The position numbers were made by a program, and so were the translations under genes. Positions 9,011 to 17,080 of a DNA stretch of 64,000 bases are shown here, one piece after another. How positions within the stretch are numbered: position 1 is the first letter of the stretch; the number at the start of each line of letters is the position of its first letter. The stretch covers positions 429,769 to 493,768 of the forward strand of contig RCZF01000002.1 of assembly GCA_006438735.1 (NCBI GenBank), given 5' to 3'. The notes under the pieces are model-generated. The model saw only the letters and a program-made list of their open reading frames with translations. It was not told the origin of the DNA and searched no databases. The DNA is from Sphingomonas koreensis. Its GTDB lineage: Bacteria > Pseudomonadota > Alphaproteobacteria > Sphingomonadales > Sphingomonadaceae.

Positions 9011-10576
9011 ATGACAACACGCCAGCCTTCACCGCCGATGAGGGATGCCCTCGCGAGGAGGGCGCCGCAGCATGCGGCGGCGCGGTGCTGGTGGCAATCG
9101 CGCTGGTTCGCGCTCGCTGCGATCCTTGTGTCGACCGCGCCGTTGCTGCTGCCGGCGTTTCCGCCGCTGGTCGATATGCCCGGGCATATCGGCCGCTATC
9201 ATGTCGCCATCGACATGGCGCGGTCGGCCGATCTTCAGCGGCATTGGCGATTTCACTGGCAGCTGATCGGCAATCTCGGCGTCGATCTGCTGGTGATCCC
9301 GCTGACGCCGCTGGTCGGCGTCGTGCTCGCCGCCAAGCTGGTCGTGCTGAGCATTCCCGCGCTGTTCGTCGGCGGGCTGATCTGGCTGTCTTACGAATGT
9401 GACGGTCGGCTGTCGCCCGCCGCGCCGCTGGCGTTTCCGCTCGCTTACGGCTTCCCGCTGCAATTCGGTTTCGTCAATTTCATGCTGTCGGCGGCGTTGG
9501 CGCTGCTGGCGTTGGCGTGGTGGATCCGGCTCGGGCGGCAGCGCCGGCTGGTGCCGCGTGCCCTGTGTTTCGTGCCGATTTCATGGGGTCTGTGGATCGC
9601 GCACAGCTTCGGCTGGGGCATGTTCGGTCTGTTCGCCTTCGCAACCGAACTGGTCCGACTCCGGCGCGACGGCGCGCCTTGGCTTGGCGCGGTGATCCGC
9701 GCCGGTGCGCTCTGCACACTTCTCGCGACGCCGCTATTCGCAATGGGCGGGGCAAATGGCGGGGCCGGGCTGGGCATCGAATATAACTGGCTCGCCAAAC
9801 TGTTCTGGCTGCTGACGCTGTTCCGCGAGAGGTGGCAATATTACGACATGATCTCGGGCGTCGCGCTGATCGCGATGATCGTCGTGGCGTTGCGCCGGCG
9901 CGATACGTTCGGCTTCGATCCGATGCTCGGCGCACTGGCGCTGACCGCGTTCGCCGCCTTTATCGCGCTGCCGCGGCTGTTGCTCGGCGGCGCCTATGTC
10001 GATGCGCGGATGCTCGGCGTCGCGGTTGCGCTGGCGCTGCTCGCGATCCGGGTGAAGCCGGTCGCGGCGCGGCAGGAACGGACGATCGCGCTGCTCGCCA
10101 CCGCCTTCTTTCTAATGCGCACGACGACCAGCGTGGTCGCTCTGCTCGGCTTCGCGCAGGGGCAGGCGCGTGCGCTCGACGTCGTCGCGGCGATCCCGCG
10201 CGGTGCGGCGGTGCTGGTGATCGTCAACGAGCCGTGCGGCATGACCTGGGCGAGCGATCGGCTGGAGCATGTCGATGGCATTGCGATCGCACGGCGGGAT
10301 ATTTTCGACAACGGCCAATGGGCGCTCGCCGGTCAGCAGTTGATCGAGCCGCGGCATCCCCATGCTGGTCCCTACCGGGCTGATCCCTCGCAACTCGCCT
10401 ACCCGCCGATCTGCGAACGTTACACGACGCGACTGGCTGATGCGGTGCACGATTTCGATCGCGGCACCTTCGGTTATGTCTGGACGATGGATTTTCCGCC
10501 GGGCGCGGCGCGCGCGCCCGATTTGCGGCTGATATGGCGCAACGAGCGGTCGTCGTTATACCGCGTGATGCGATGA
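9011..10576 (+). CDS. Polytopic membrane protein, GT-C-like, first of a tandem pair
   Basis: 521 aa from ATG 9011 (an in-frame TTG lies at 9005). About ten or more hydrophobic helices are followed by a C-terminal soluble part of roughly 140 residues. Right after the first helix comes FPPLVDMPGHIGRYH; an acidic residue plus histidine in the first outer loop is reminiscent of GT-C glycosyltransferases, which use lipid-linked sugars. The protein is homologous along its whole length to the next gene (shared WWQ-RWF, GRY, QLIGNLGVDLLVIPL, FGFVNF). No exact family was recognised; the GT-C link is inference from topology. Confidence 0.75.
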   Translation: MTTRQPSPPMRDALARRAPQHAAARCWWQSRWFALAAILVSTAPLLLPAFPPLVDMPGHIGRYHVAIDMARSADLQRHWRFHWQLIGNLGVDLLVIPLTPLVGVVLAAKLVVLSIPALFVGGLIWLSYECDGRLSPAAPLAFPLAYGFPLQFGFVNFMLSAALALLALAWWIRLGRQRRLVPRALCFVPISWGLWIAHSFGWGMFGLFAFATELVRLRRDGAPWLGAVIRAGALCTLLATPLFAMGGANGGAGLGIEYNWLAKLFWLLTLFRERWQYYDMISGVALIAMIVVALRRRDTFGFDPMLGALALTAFAAFIALPRLLLGGAYVDARMLGVAVALALLAIRVKPVAARQERTIALLATAFFLMRTTTSVVALLGFAQGQARALDVVAAIPRGAAVLVIVNEPCGMTWASDRLEHVDGIAIARRDIFDNGQWALAGQQLIEPRHPHAGPYRADPSQLAYPPICERYTTRLADAVHDFDRGTFGYVWTMDFPPGAARAPDLRLIWRNERSSLYRVMR

Positions 10577-10640
10577 GCCGCTTGGCTTTACGCGCGGCAA
10601 CGCTTGTCTAGGCGCCCCGCTCGCCGGTAAAGCCCTGCGG

Positions 10641-12224
10641 ATGGGGGATTACCGTGCAGACCCGATCCATTGGTGGCAGACGCGCTGGTTCGTCGCCCTG
10701 ATCGCGTTTGCCTCGATCGTGCCGCTGATCTGGCCGACGATCCCGCCGATGGTCGATCTGCCCGGCCATATGGGGCGATACCGCGTTCAGCTCGATCTCG
10801 CCCGCGATCCCTGGTTCAGCCAGTGGTATCATTTCCAGTGGCGGCTGATCGGCAATCTCGGCATCGATCTGCTCGTCATCCCGCTGTCGAAGCTGTTCGG
10901 GCTCGAGCCGGCGGTCAAGCTGATCGTGATGGCGATCCCGCTGCTCACCGTCTCCGGGCTGCTGTGGATCGCGCGCGAGGTGCATGGCCGGATCCCGGCG
11001 ACCGCGCTGTTCGCGCTGCCGCTCGCCTATAGCTATCCGTTCCATTTCGGCTTCGTCAATTTTGCGCTGGCGATGGCGTTGGCGCTCAACGCCTTCGCCT
11101 TGTGGCTGCGTCTCGCGCGGCTCGATCGGCTGAGGCTGCGCGCGGCGATCTTCGTGCCGCTGTCGTGCCTGCTTTGGGTTTGCCACACCTATGGGTGGGG
11201 CGTGCTCGGCGTGCTGGCCTTTTCCGCCGAGCTCGTCCGCCAGCGCGATCGCGGGCACAATTGGGCCAAGGCCTGGGTGCTGGCGATCCCGCATTGCCTG
11301 GCGCTGTGCCTGCCGCTGGTGATGATGGTGATCTGGCGCGGCGGCCAGCATGTCAGCGGGCAGACCGCCGATTATTTCAACTGGACGCTCAAATGGCGCT
11401 GGGTGAAGGACATCCTGCGCGATCGCTGGAAAACCTTCGATCTCGCCTCGCTCGCGGTGATCGGCCTGCTGCTGGTCAAGAGCCTGCGCGACCGCACGAT
11501 CACTTATTCGCGCAACCTCACGCTGTCGGCGCTGTTCCTGTTCGCGGTCTATCTGGTGCTGCCGCGGATCGTGTTCGGATCGGCCTATGCCGATATGCGG
11601 CTCGCGCCGTTCATGCTCGCGGTGCTGGTGATCGGCTTGCGCGAGCGCCCCGGCCGGCACATGCGCGATGCGAGCATGGTCGCGGCGCTCGGCCTGGCGT
11701 TTACGCTGGTCCGGCTGACCGCCACCACCGTCAGCTTCGCGATGTACGCGCAGAGCTACAAGACCGAGCTCGCCGCGCTCGATCACGTGCCGATGGGTGC
11801 GCGCGTGCTCGGCATGGTCGGGGGGCATTGCCAGGACGTGTGGGCGATGTCGCGGCTCGAGCATTTGCCGGCGATGACGATGGTGCGCCGGCGCGGTTTT
11901 TCCAACGATCAATGGGAAATGCCCGGCGCGCAGCTGATGTCGGTGACGTACCGCGCGGCGATGCCGTTCGCGCACGATCCGTCGGAGATCGTCACCGAGC
12001 GGCGATGCCCGCGGCAATTGTGGAAAACGGTCGATCAGTCGCTCGCCGAATTTCCGCGCGGCGCGTTCGATTACGTCTGGCTGATCAATCCGCCGCGTTA
12101 CGATCCGGCATTGGTCAGCGATCTCCAGCCGGTATGGCGCGCCGGCGCGTCGGTGCTGTTCAAGGTGCCCGAGCAGCAGGCCCCGCTCGCCGAGCGCGAG
12201 GCGAAAGCGCTCAGGCTTTCCTGA
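10641..12224 (+). CDS. Polytopic membrane protein, GT-C-like, second of a tandem pair
   Basis: 527 aa, ATG 10641. It parallels the preceding gene: WWQTRWFVAL, IPPMVDLPGHMGRYR after helix 1, RLIGNLGIDLLVIPL, YPFHFGFVNFALAMALAL, then a C-terminal domain with SRLEHLPAMTMVRRRGFSNDQWE. The matching block in the first gene reads SDRLEHVDGIAIARRDIFDNGQW, so the duplication includes the soluble tail. The last 14 nt overlap the end of the convergent GNAT-like gene. Likely an envelope glycan or lipid-modifying protein, but substrate and activity are unknown. Confidence 0.75.
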   Translation: MGDYRADPIHWWQTRWFVALIAFASIVPLIWPTIPPMVDLPGHMGRYRVQLDLARDPWFSQWYHFQWRLIGNLGIDLLVIPLSKLFGLEPAVKLIVMAIPLLTVSGLLWIAREVHGRIPATALFALPLAYSYPFHFGFVNFALAMALALNAFALWLRLARLDRLRLRAAIFVPLSCLLWVCHTYGWGVLGVLAFSAELVRQRDRGHNWAKAWVLAIPHCLALCLPLVMMVIWRGGQHVSGQTADYFNWTLKWRWVKDILRDRWKTFDLASLAVIGLLLVKSLRDRTITYSRNLTLSALFLFAVYLVLPRIVFGSAYADMRLAPFMLAVLVIGLRERPGRHMRDASMVAALGLAFTLVRLTATTVSFAMYAQSYKTELAALDHVPMGARVLGMVGGHCQDVWAMSRLEHLPAMTMVRRRGFSNDQWEMPGAQLMSVTYRAAMPFAHDPSEIVTERRCPRQLWKTVDQSLAEFPRGAFDYVWLINPPRYDPALVSDLQPVWRAGASVLFKVPEQQAPLAEREAKALRLS

Positions 12225-13344
12225 ACGGCGTCATTTCGCTCAAAAACTCCCGATCGGCGGCAAGCGACTCGCGCTCGCGCTCGAGAAACCCGGCCACCGC
12301 GCGCCGGAAATTGGCGTCGGGGATATAATGCGCCGACCAGGTCGGCGTCGGTTCATAGCCGCGCGCCAGCTTGTGCTCGCCCTGCGCCCCGGCCTCGACG
12401 GTCGCCAGGCCGCGCGCGATCGCGGCGTCGATCGCCTGATAATAGCACAGCTCGAAATGGAGGAACGGCACGTCCTCGGTGCAGCCCCAATAGCGCCCGT
12501 AAAGCGTATCGGCGCCGATCAGGTTGAGCGCGCCCGCGATCGGCCGGCCGTCGCGCTCGGCGAGGATCAGCAGCACCCGGTCCGGCATCTTCTCGCCCAG
12601 CATCGAGAAGAACGCGCGCGTCAGATAGGGCTGCCCCCATTTGCGCGCGCCGGTATCCTGATAGAACACCCAGAACGCATCCCAATCGGCCTCGGTGATG
12701 TCGCGGCCGGCGACGTGGCGCACGGTGAGCCCCTCGATCGCGGCGGCGCGCTCCTTGCGGATCGCCTTGCGCTTGCGCGACGCCAGCGCGCCGAGGAAAT
12801 CGTCGAAGCGCGCGTAGCCGTGATTGCGCCAATGGAATTGCGTGCCGGTGCGGATCAGCCAGCCGGCCTGTTCGAACAGCGCGATCTGATCAGGCGCGAC
12901 GAAGGTGGCGTGGGCGGACGACAGGCCGTGCTGATCGGTCACCGCCTCGATCGCGGCGATCAGCGCCGGCCCGGCGCTCTCGTCGCGCAGCAACAGCCGC
13001 GGCCCGGGAACGGGGGTGAACGGCGCGGCGATCTGGAGCTTGGGGTAATAAGCGCCGCCGGCGCGTTCCCAGGCGTCCGCCCAGGCGTGATCGAAGACAT
13101 ATTCGCCCTGGCTGTGGCTCTTGGCATAGGCCGGCGCGATCCCTGCGGGCACGCCGTCGCGGCCGTCGACGATGATCGGGATCGGTTGCCAGCCGGTCCG
13201 CGCCACCGCGCTGCCCGACGCTTCGAGAATCGACAGGAAGGCGTGGCTGACGAACGGATTGTCGCGGCCCGCGCAGGCATCCCACGCCGCCGGCGCGATC
13301 GAGGATACGCCGCTTTCGATCCGCGCGCTGATCGATTCGCTCAT
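12211..13344 (-). CDS. GNAT-like protein of the COG3146 (peptidoglycan-related acyltransferase) family
   Basis: 377 aa. The pattern NPFVSHAFLSILEASGSA near the N-terminus, GEYVFDHAWADAWERAGGAYYPKLQIAAPFTPVPGPRLL in pieces, and HFELCYYQAIDAAIARGL toward the end fit the COG3146/DUF482 family, distant GNAT or FemAB-type transferases. The substrate is not established for the family. It faces the tandem membrane genes tail to tail, with a 14-nt overlap at the 3' ends, and heads away from the DUF1328/dps block that lies upstream on the same strand. Confidence 0.82.
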   Translation of the reverse strand: MSESISARIESGVSSIAPAAWDACAGRDNPFVSHAFLSILEASGSAVARTGWQPIPIIVDGRDGVPAGIAPAYAKSHSQGEYVFDHAWADAWERAGGAYYPKLQIAAPFTPVPGPRLLLRDESAGPALIAAIEAVTDQHGLSSAHATFVAPDQIALFEQAGWLIRTGTQFHWRNHGYARFDDFLGALASRKRKAIRKERAAAIEGLTVRHVAGRDITEADWDAFWVFYQDTGARKWGQPYLTRAFFSMLGEKMPDRVLLILAERDGRPIAGALNLIGADTLYGRYWGCTEDVPFLHFELCYYQAIDAAIARGLATVEAGAQGEHKLARGYEPTPTWSAHYIPDANFRRAVAGFLERERESLAADREFLSEMTPFRKA

Positions 13345-13363
13345 CGCGCGGCGCAGTCGGGCG

Positions 13364-13549
13364 TCAGTCGATCGCGTCCTTGACGGCCTTGCCCGCCATC
13401 AACCCGAGCACGAGCAGAACGACGAACACCGCGATCGCGATGAAGAACAGGATCTTGGCGATGCCGATGAACGCGCCACCGATGCCGCCGAAGCCGAGAA
13501 CCGCCAACACGATCCCGATGATGAGAAATACGAACGCCCATTTCAGCAT
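13364..13549 (-). CDS. DUF1328 small membrane protein (YtjA-like)
   Basis: 61 aa with two hydrophobic helices (about residues 5-24 and 29-52) separated by a glycine-rich turn, [11 protein letters not shown]; this is the DUF1328 pattern. A strong ribosome site (AGGAGGGC) precedes the ATG. Function is unknown; the family is often stress-induced. An exact GGAAC-N16-CGTT element lies just upstream (13579-13603), which predicts control by the EcfG/PhyR general stress response. It sits between the GNAT-like gene and dps on the same strand. Confidence 0.88.
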   Translation of the reverse strand: MLKWAFVFLIIGIVLAVLGFGGIGGAFIGIAKILFFIAIAVFVVLLVLGLMAGKAVKDAID

Positions 13550-13578
13550 GGCTGCCCTCCTGCATGCGACATCGCGTC

Positions 13579-13603
13579 AACGGGCAGGCCGGCGGCCGGT
13601 TCC
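13579..13603 (-). promoter_or_regulatory. EcfG-type general stress promoter for the DUF1328 gene
   Basis: On the minus strand GGAAC (13603-13599) is followed by 16 nt and CGTT (13582-13579). This is the exact -35/-10 consensus of alphaproteobacterial EcfG sigma factors. The -10 lies about 30 nt before the start codon of the DUF1328 gene, a sensible leader length. The -35 abuts the dps stop codon. Match seen directly; regulation inferred. Confidence 0.7.
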
Positions 13604-14101
13604 TCACGCTTTGCGGCTGGCCTCGAACAGGAACCAGGCGCGTTCCTCGGCCTGATCGGTCCAATCGTCGAGGATGCCGCTGGTGGCGTTGTCCTTGGCC
13701 TCGTCGACGATGTCCTTGGCCTCGCGCAGCGACTCGACCAGCTTAAGATTGTCCTCGTGCAGCTCCTTCAGCATGTCTTCGGGCTTCACGAACGCGGCGT
13801 CATTGTCCTTGATCGTCTGGTGCCGCGCGATGTCGCCGATCGATCGCAGCGTGGTGTTGCCGGTCTTGCGCACGCGCTCGGCGATCGCGTCGGTGGTAGC
13901 GAAGATCTGCGCGGCCTGATCGTCGAGCAGCAGATGGTAATCGCGGAAATGCGGGCCAGAGACGTGCCAGTGGAAATTCTTGGTCTTGAGATAGAGCGCG
14001 AACGAATCGGCGAGAATGCCGTTCAGCGCCTCGGCCACCGTCTTGGCAGCGTTCGAGGTGAGGTCGGTCGGCGTCTTGAGCGAGGCGTTGGGATTGGCCA
14101 T
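13604..14101 (-). CDS. dps: Dps-type DNA-binding ferritin
   Basis: 165 aa. The ferroxidase-site region KNFHWHVSGPHFRDYHLLLDDQAAQIF holds the H..H..D residues of Dps proteins, followed by TDAIAERVRK and a four-helix-bundle pattern. Dps dodecamers bind DNA in stationary phase or starvation and oxidise Fe2+ with peroxide, protecting DNA. The N-terminal tail is short with a few lysines. It lies in a minus-strand block with the stress-linked DUF1328 gene, and a near-consensus EcfG element (GGACC-N16-CGTT) stands about 36 nt upstream of its ATG. Confidence 0.93.
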   Translation of the reverse strand: MANPNASLKTPTDLTSNAAKTVAEALNGILADSFALYLKTKNFHWHVSGPHFRDYHLLLDDQAAQIFATTDAIAERVRKTGNTTLRSIGDIARHQTIKDNDAAFVKPEDMLKELHEDNLKLVESLREAKDIVDEAKDNATSGILDDWTDQAEERAWFLFEASRKA

Positions 14102-14136
14102 CTGGCGGCTCCTGCAAATGTCGGGTTCGTTACATC

Positions 14137-14161
14137 AACGGACCAACATCAGATTGGGTCC
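14137..14161 (-). promoter_or_regulatory. Near-consensus EcfG promoter upstream of dps
   Basis: On the minus strand GGACC (14161-14157), 16 nt, CGTT (14140-14137). It differs from the GGAAC-N16-CGTT consensus at one base of the -35. The spacing is correct and the distance to the dps start codon is about 35 nt. Dps is a common member of the general stress regulon, so the site is plausible but weaker than the one in front of DUF1328. Confidence 0.5.
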
Positions 14162-14212
14162 GGCCGGGCGATCCGCAATATCCCGATCAGCGGGATCGAC
14201 CGGATCGATCGA

Positions 14213-14776
14213 TCAGATCAGCCGAAGCGCGCTCAACCCGGCGATCACCCCGACGATCAGTAATAAAGCGGCGGCGGCGATTCGGATCGCCGTCACCGGC
14301 AGCGCCGCGCGGCCCGCTTCGCCGGCGAGCACCGATGGCACGACGATCACCAGAGCGCCGATCGTCGCGCCGATCGCAGCGAGCGCCGGGATCGGCGTGC
14401 GCGCGGCGAGCGCGAAAGTGATGAATTGGGTGCGATCGCCCAGCCCGAGCGCAAGCGCACCGGCGAGGCTGGCGACGAACGCACCGGCGCGCGCATCGCT
14501 CACCTTGGGCGGCTTGATCGTGAACAGCGCCGCGCCGCCCGCCGATAGCAGGGCGAAGGCGAGCAGCAACGACTTGGCATTGGGCGTCAGGATCGGCGCG
14601 ATCAGCGCCGCGCCGATCGCGGCGACGGCATTGACGACGGCCAGGGCGATGGCGATCGCCACGATGGTCGTCGCCGGTTTGGCGAATCGCGTGCCGAGCA
14701 TCGCCGCCAGCCATGCGGTGCGATCGCTTGCCTGGGTGAGGAGCGCCGCGACCAGCGCGGCCATCAGCGCATCCAC
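14213..14776 (-). CDS. TMEM165/GDT1-like membrane protein, divergent
   Basis: 187 aa if translation starts at GTG 14776, one base after the stop of the upstream gene; ATG 14764 is an alternative. Six hydrophobic helices in two homologous halves are typical of UPF0016/GDT1 cation exchangers (Mn2+/Ca2+). The family signature E-x-G-D-K/R-T is altered: the first half reads QASDRTAW and the second GLGDRTQF, so the leading glutamate is absent in both. Activity may therefore be changed. It is probably co-transcribed with the unknown 110-aa gene before it. Confidence 0.65.
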   Translation of the reverse strand: MDALMAALVAALLTQASDRTAWLAAMLGTRFAKPATTIVAIAIALAVVNAVAAIGAALIAPILTPNAKSLLLAFALLSAGGAALFTIKPPKVSDARAGAFVASLAGALALGLGDRTQFITFALAARTPIPALAAIGATIGALVIVVPSVLAGEAGRAALPVTAIRIAAAALLLIVGVIAGLSALRLI

Positions 14777-14777
14777 G

Positions 14778-15110
14778 TCAGTTCGACAGCCGCACCGAAC
14801 AAGCGGCGAGATAAGCGTCGCAGGTCGCGCCGTCGAATCGGTCGCAGCCGACCGCATCGCGCAGGATGTCGAGCCAGCCGTGGATCAGCGCGCCGCGCTC
14901 GCCGCGCGCCAGCGCCGCATCGAGCACATGGGCGACCGATACCGCCGGCTGCATGCCGTTAGCCTGCGCGATTCGCCGAATCGCATCCAGATCCTGCGCC
15001 AGATCACGCGGCAGCCCCCGCGCCGCGCGATTGTCGAGCGCGGCGATGCGCTGCGCCAGATCGGCGCGGACGCCCTCGGCTGCCGGATCGCGGTTGCTGC
15101 TGTCCCCCAT
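14778..15110 (-). CDS. Hypothetical protein, mostly helical
   Basis: 110 aa. No family recognised. The sequence is alanine/arginine-rich and predicted helical (ADLAQRIAALDNRAARGLP, DLDAIRRIAQANGM), with two cysteines near the end (GCDRFDGATCDAYLAAC has three in total) that might form a disulfide or bind metal. No signal peptide or membrane helix. It precedes the GDT1-like gene with a one-base gap, so the two are likely co-translated. Codon use matches the surroundings. Confidence 0.6.
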   Translation of the reverse strand: MGDSSNRDPAAEGVRADLAQRIAALDNRAARGLPRDLAQDLDAIRRIAQANGMQPAVSVAHVLDAALARGERGALIHGWLDILRDAVGCDRFDGATCDAYLAACSVRLSN

Positions 15111-15280
15111 GGTTCCCCCCTCCCACCTGTAGGCATCCAGCGTGAGCTGCGAATGGTAAACAAGCGGTTAAGGGCGCGCGGCTTGACTTTGGCGGCGATC
15201 TGTCGCATCCGCCGCACCCTGTTGAGCGGTGGACTCGCGTTCGCCGCTTTTTCAATTTCAGATACGCAGGATTTCAGGTC

Positions 15281-15448
15281 ATGGCAAAGCCGACCACCGT
15301 CAAGATCAAGCTCGTCAGCTCGGCCGACACCGGGTTCTTCTACGTCACCAAGAAGAATCCGCGCACGCAGACCGACAAGCTCAGCTACCGCAAATACGAT
15401 CCCGTCGTGCGCAAGCATGTCGAGTTCAAGGAAGCCAAGATCAAGTGA
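15281..15448 (+). CDS. rpmG: 50S ribosomal protein L33
   Basis: 55 aa, starting [19 protein letters not shown] and ending VEFKEAKIK. The pattern is that of proteobacterial L33, including FYVTKKNPR and [14 protein letters not shown]. It lacks the four zinc-binding cysteines, so it is the zinc-independent form. It stands alone between the divergent hypothetical gene and an intergenic region with repeats; a GC-rich hairpin (CGGCGG-TGTAAG-CCGCCG, about 15454-15471) follows the stop without a clear T-run. Confidence 0.97.
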   Translation: MAKPTTVKIKLVSSADTGFFYVTKKNPRTQTDKLSYRKYDPVVRKHVEFKEAKIK

Positions 15449-15476
15449 TGCCGCCGGCGGTGTAAGCCGCCGCCGC

Positions 15477-15503
15477 ATTATCCCCGCGAAAGCGGGATTC
15501 GGA
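15477..15503. repeat. Half copy of a CCCGCGAAAGCGGG repeat
   Basis: The stretch around TCCCCGCGAAAGCGGGATTC matches one arm of the larger inverted repeat at 25438-25527. The core is self-complementary (CCCGC-GAAA-GCGGG), giving a tight hairpin. It is followed by about 85 nt with no gene before the next repeat. Confidence 0.6.
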
Positions 15504-15590
15504 GCCGCAAGCGCAATCCGCCTGCGGTTCTTGTCGTGTCCGCCATCGCGTGAGCATCGTTGGGCCAACGCGGCGAACTGTCTGACCGCC

Positions 15591-15664
15591 CGTCGCTGCG
15601 AGGAGCGAAGCGACGCGGCAGCCCAGCTGGCCCCTGGATTGCGTCGTTTCGCTCGCAATGATGG
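15591..15664. repeat. Palindromic intergenic repeat (GCGAGNGAAGCGACGC type)
   Basis: The left half (CTGCGAGGAGCGAAGCGACGC) read against the right half (GCGTCGTTTCGCTCGCAATGA) forms an imperfect inverted repeat around a short centre near 15628. Similar 'CATTGCGAGCGAAGCGA...GCAATCCAG' elements are common between genes of alphaproteobacteria. It lies between rpmG and divK in a 283-nt region with no other gene. Confidence 0.55.
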
Positions 15665-15731
15665 CCGGTGACGGCTGACTTGATCTCGTTTTGGCGATAC
15701 TTTTGACGGCTTAAGCGCCGTCCCGGCCGGA

Positions 15732-16112
15732 TCAGGACTCTACAACCACCGGCAACAACGCATTCACCTCGCCGACGAATCGCACCAGGCTGATCGGCTT
15801 GGACACATAGGCGTCGGCGCCCGCCGTGCGGATGCGGTCTTCGTCGTCGCGCCCGGCATAAGCGGTCACCGCCATGATCGGAATCGCCTTCAGCGCCGCG
15901 TCGCCCTTCAGTTCGACGATCAATTCATAGCCGGTGACATGCGGCATCTGGATATCCATCACGATCAGATCAGGCGCGAAATCGCGCGCGCGCGTCACCG
16001 CCTCGCGGCCGTCGCGCACCGGCTCGGCGGCAAAGCCGTGTGCGCGCAGCAGATCGCAGAACAGTTTGAGATTGAGCTCGTTGTCCTCGACAACCAGCAC
16101 CCTTTTTGCCAC
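15732..16112 (-). CDS. divK: Single-domain response regulator, DivK-like
   Basis: 126 aa from GTG 16112, which has AGAGGAAG about eight bases upstream and gives the usual DivK start MAKRVLVVEDNELNLKLF; an in-frame GTG at 16133 adds seven residues. It is a CheY-like receiver only: acidic pocket E9-D10, phosphoacceptor D53 in DLIVMDIQMP, and the conserved lysine in VSKPI. DivK relays phosphate in the alphaproteobacterial cell-cycle network (PleC/DivJ-DivL-CckA). PleD is not adjacent here. Assignment rests on length and the ELNLKLF signature. Confidence 0.85.
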   Translation of the reverse strand: MAKRVLVVEDNELNLKLFCDLLRAHGFAAEPVRDGREAVTRARDFAPDLIVMDIQMPHVTGYELIVELKGDAALKAIPIMAVTAYAGRDDEDRIRTAGADAYVSKPISLVRFVGEVNALLPVVVES

Positions 16113-16149
16113 GGCCTGCGCTTCCTCTGTCACGGGCGACGTTTAGGCG

Positions 16150-16428
16150 ATGCAGCCGCGCGAAACAATCGAACAGGATGCCGCCGCCGCGCTGGCGCTG
16201 CGCGCGCTCGTCTGGACACTCACCGAGCCTGATCGCGCGCTGCGGCTGCTGTCATTGACCGGCCTCGATCCCACCGCGCTCAGAACGCGCGCGGGCGATC
16301 CCGAGGTGCTTGCCGCCGCGCTCGGCTTTCTCGAAGCGCATGAGCCCGATCTGATCGCCTGCGCCGATGCGCTCGACGTCAGGCCGGTCGATCTCGTCGC
16401 CGCCCGGCGCGCATTGGAGGCCGCATGA
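16150..16428 (+). CDS. DUF3572 family protein
   Basis: 92 aa, all helical, with the pattern DAAAALALRALVWTLTEPDRALRLLSLTGLDP and a C-terminal VRPVDLVAARRALE typical of the alphaproteobacterial DUF3572 family. Function unknown. It is divergent from divK (about 38 nt apart) and its stop overlaps the start of the HAD gene by ATGA, so the two are translated together. Confidence 0.85.
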   Translation: MQPRETIEQDAAAALALRALVWTLTEPDRALRLLSLTGLDPTALRTRAGDPEVLAAALGFLEAHEPDLIACADALDVRPVDLVAARRALEAA

Positions 16429-17048
16429 AAGCGCTGTTGATCTGTGATTGCGACGAAGTGCTGCTGCATATGGTGCGGCATTTCGGCGTGTGGCTGCGCG
16501 AGACGCACGACATCGCCTTTGCGCCCAACGGCGGCGATTTCACCACCAGCATGACGCGGCCGGGTGGCGGCACGCTGTCGCGCGACGAGATGTGGGGGCT
16601 GCTCGATCAGTTCTTCCCCGCCGAAATGGAGCGCCAGACGCTGGTGCCGCACGCCCGCGAAGCGCTCGCCGCGCTGTCGGAGATTGCCGAGATCGTCATC
16701 CTCACCAATCTCGGCGACGCGTGCCGCGCAGCGCGGATCGATCAGCTCGCCGCGTTCGGCATTGTCCACCGCGTCGAATGCAATCAGGGCGGCAAGGGCG
16801 ATCCGGTTGCGCGGCTGGTCGCCGAACATGGCGATCCGGTCACCGTGTTCGTCGATGATCTCGCGGTCCACCACGCATCGGTCGCCAAACATGCGCCGCA
16901 GGTTCACCGGCTGCACATGATTTCGGAGCCCTCGCTCGCCCCCGATGTGCCGCCGGCGCCGGCCGCGCATGTCCGCATCGACGATTGGCGCGAGGCGCAG
17001 GCATGGATCGCCGCGCGCTTCGCCGCAGGCCGGCCCGCCGAGGCTTGA
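16425..17048 (+). CDS. HAD-superfamily hydrolase
   Basis: 207 aa. HAD motif I is CDCDEVL (D8 nucleophile, D10), motif II is in VILTNLGD, the motif III lysine lies in NQGGKGDPV, and motif IV is VFVDDLAVHH. The protein is therefore probably a phosphatase or phosphohydrolase of the HAD type; the substrate is unknown. The start overlaps the DUF3572 stop and the RidA gene follows after 32 nt, so the three form a likely operon. Confidence 0.85.
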   Translation: MKALLICDCDEVLLHMVRHFGVWLRETHDIAFAPNGGDFTTSMTRPGGGTLSRDEMWGLLDQFFPAEMERQTLVPHAREALAALSEIAEIVILTNLGDACRAARIDQLAAFGIVHRVECNQGGKGDPVARLVAEHGDPVTVFVDDLAVHHASVAKHAPQVHRLHMISEPSLAPDVPPAPAAHVRIDDWREAQAWIAARFAAGRPAEA

Positions 17049-17080
17049 CCGCCCGCCCCGCGATGGGCCAACCCGCGGGC

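Noticed and set aside
14016..15671. Plus-strand open frame of 551 codons over dps, the GDT1-like gene and rpmG
   Set aside because: It is antisense to dps and the GDT1-like gene and overlaps rpmG in another frame; no ribosome site and no domain pattern.
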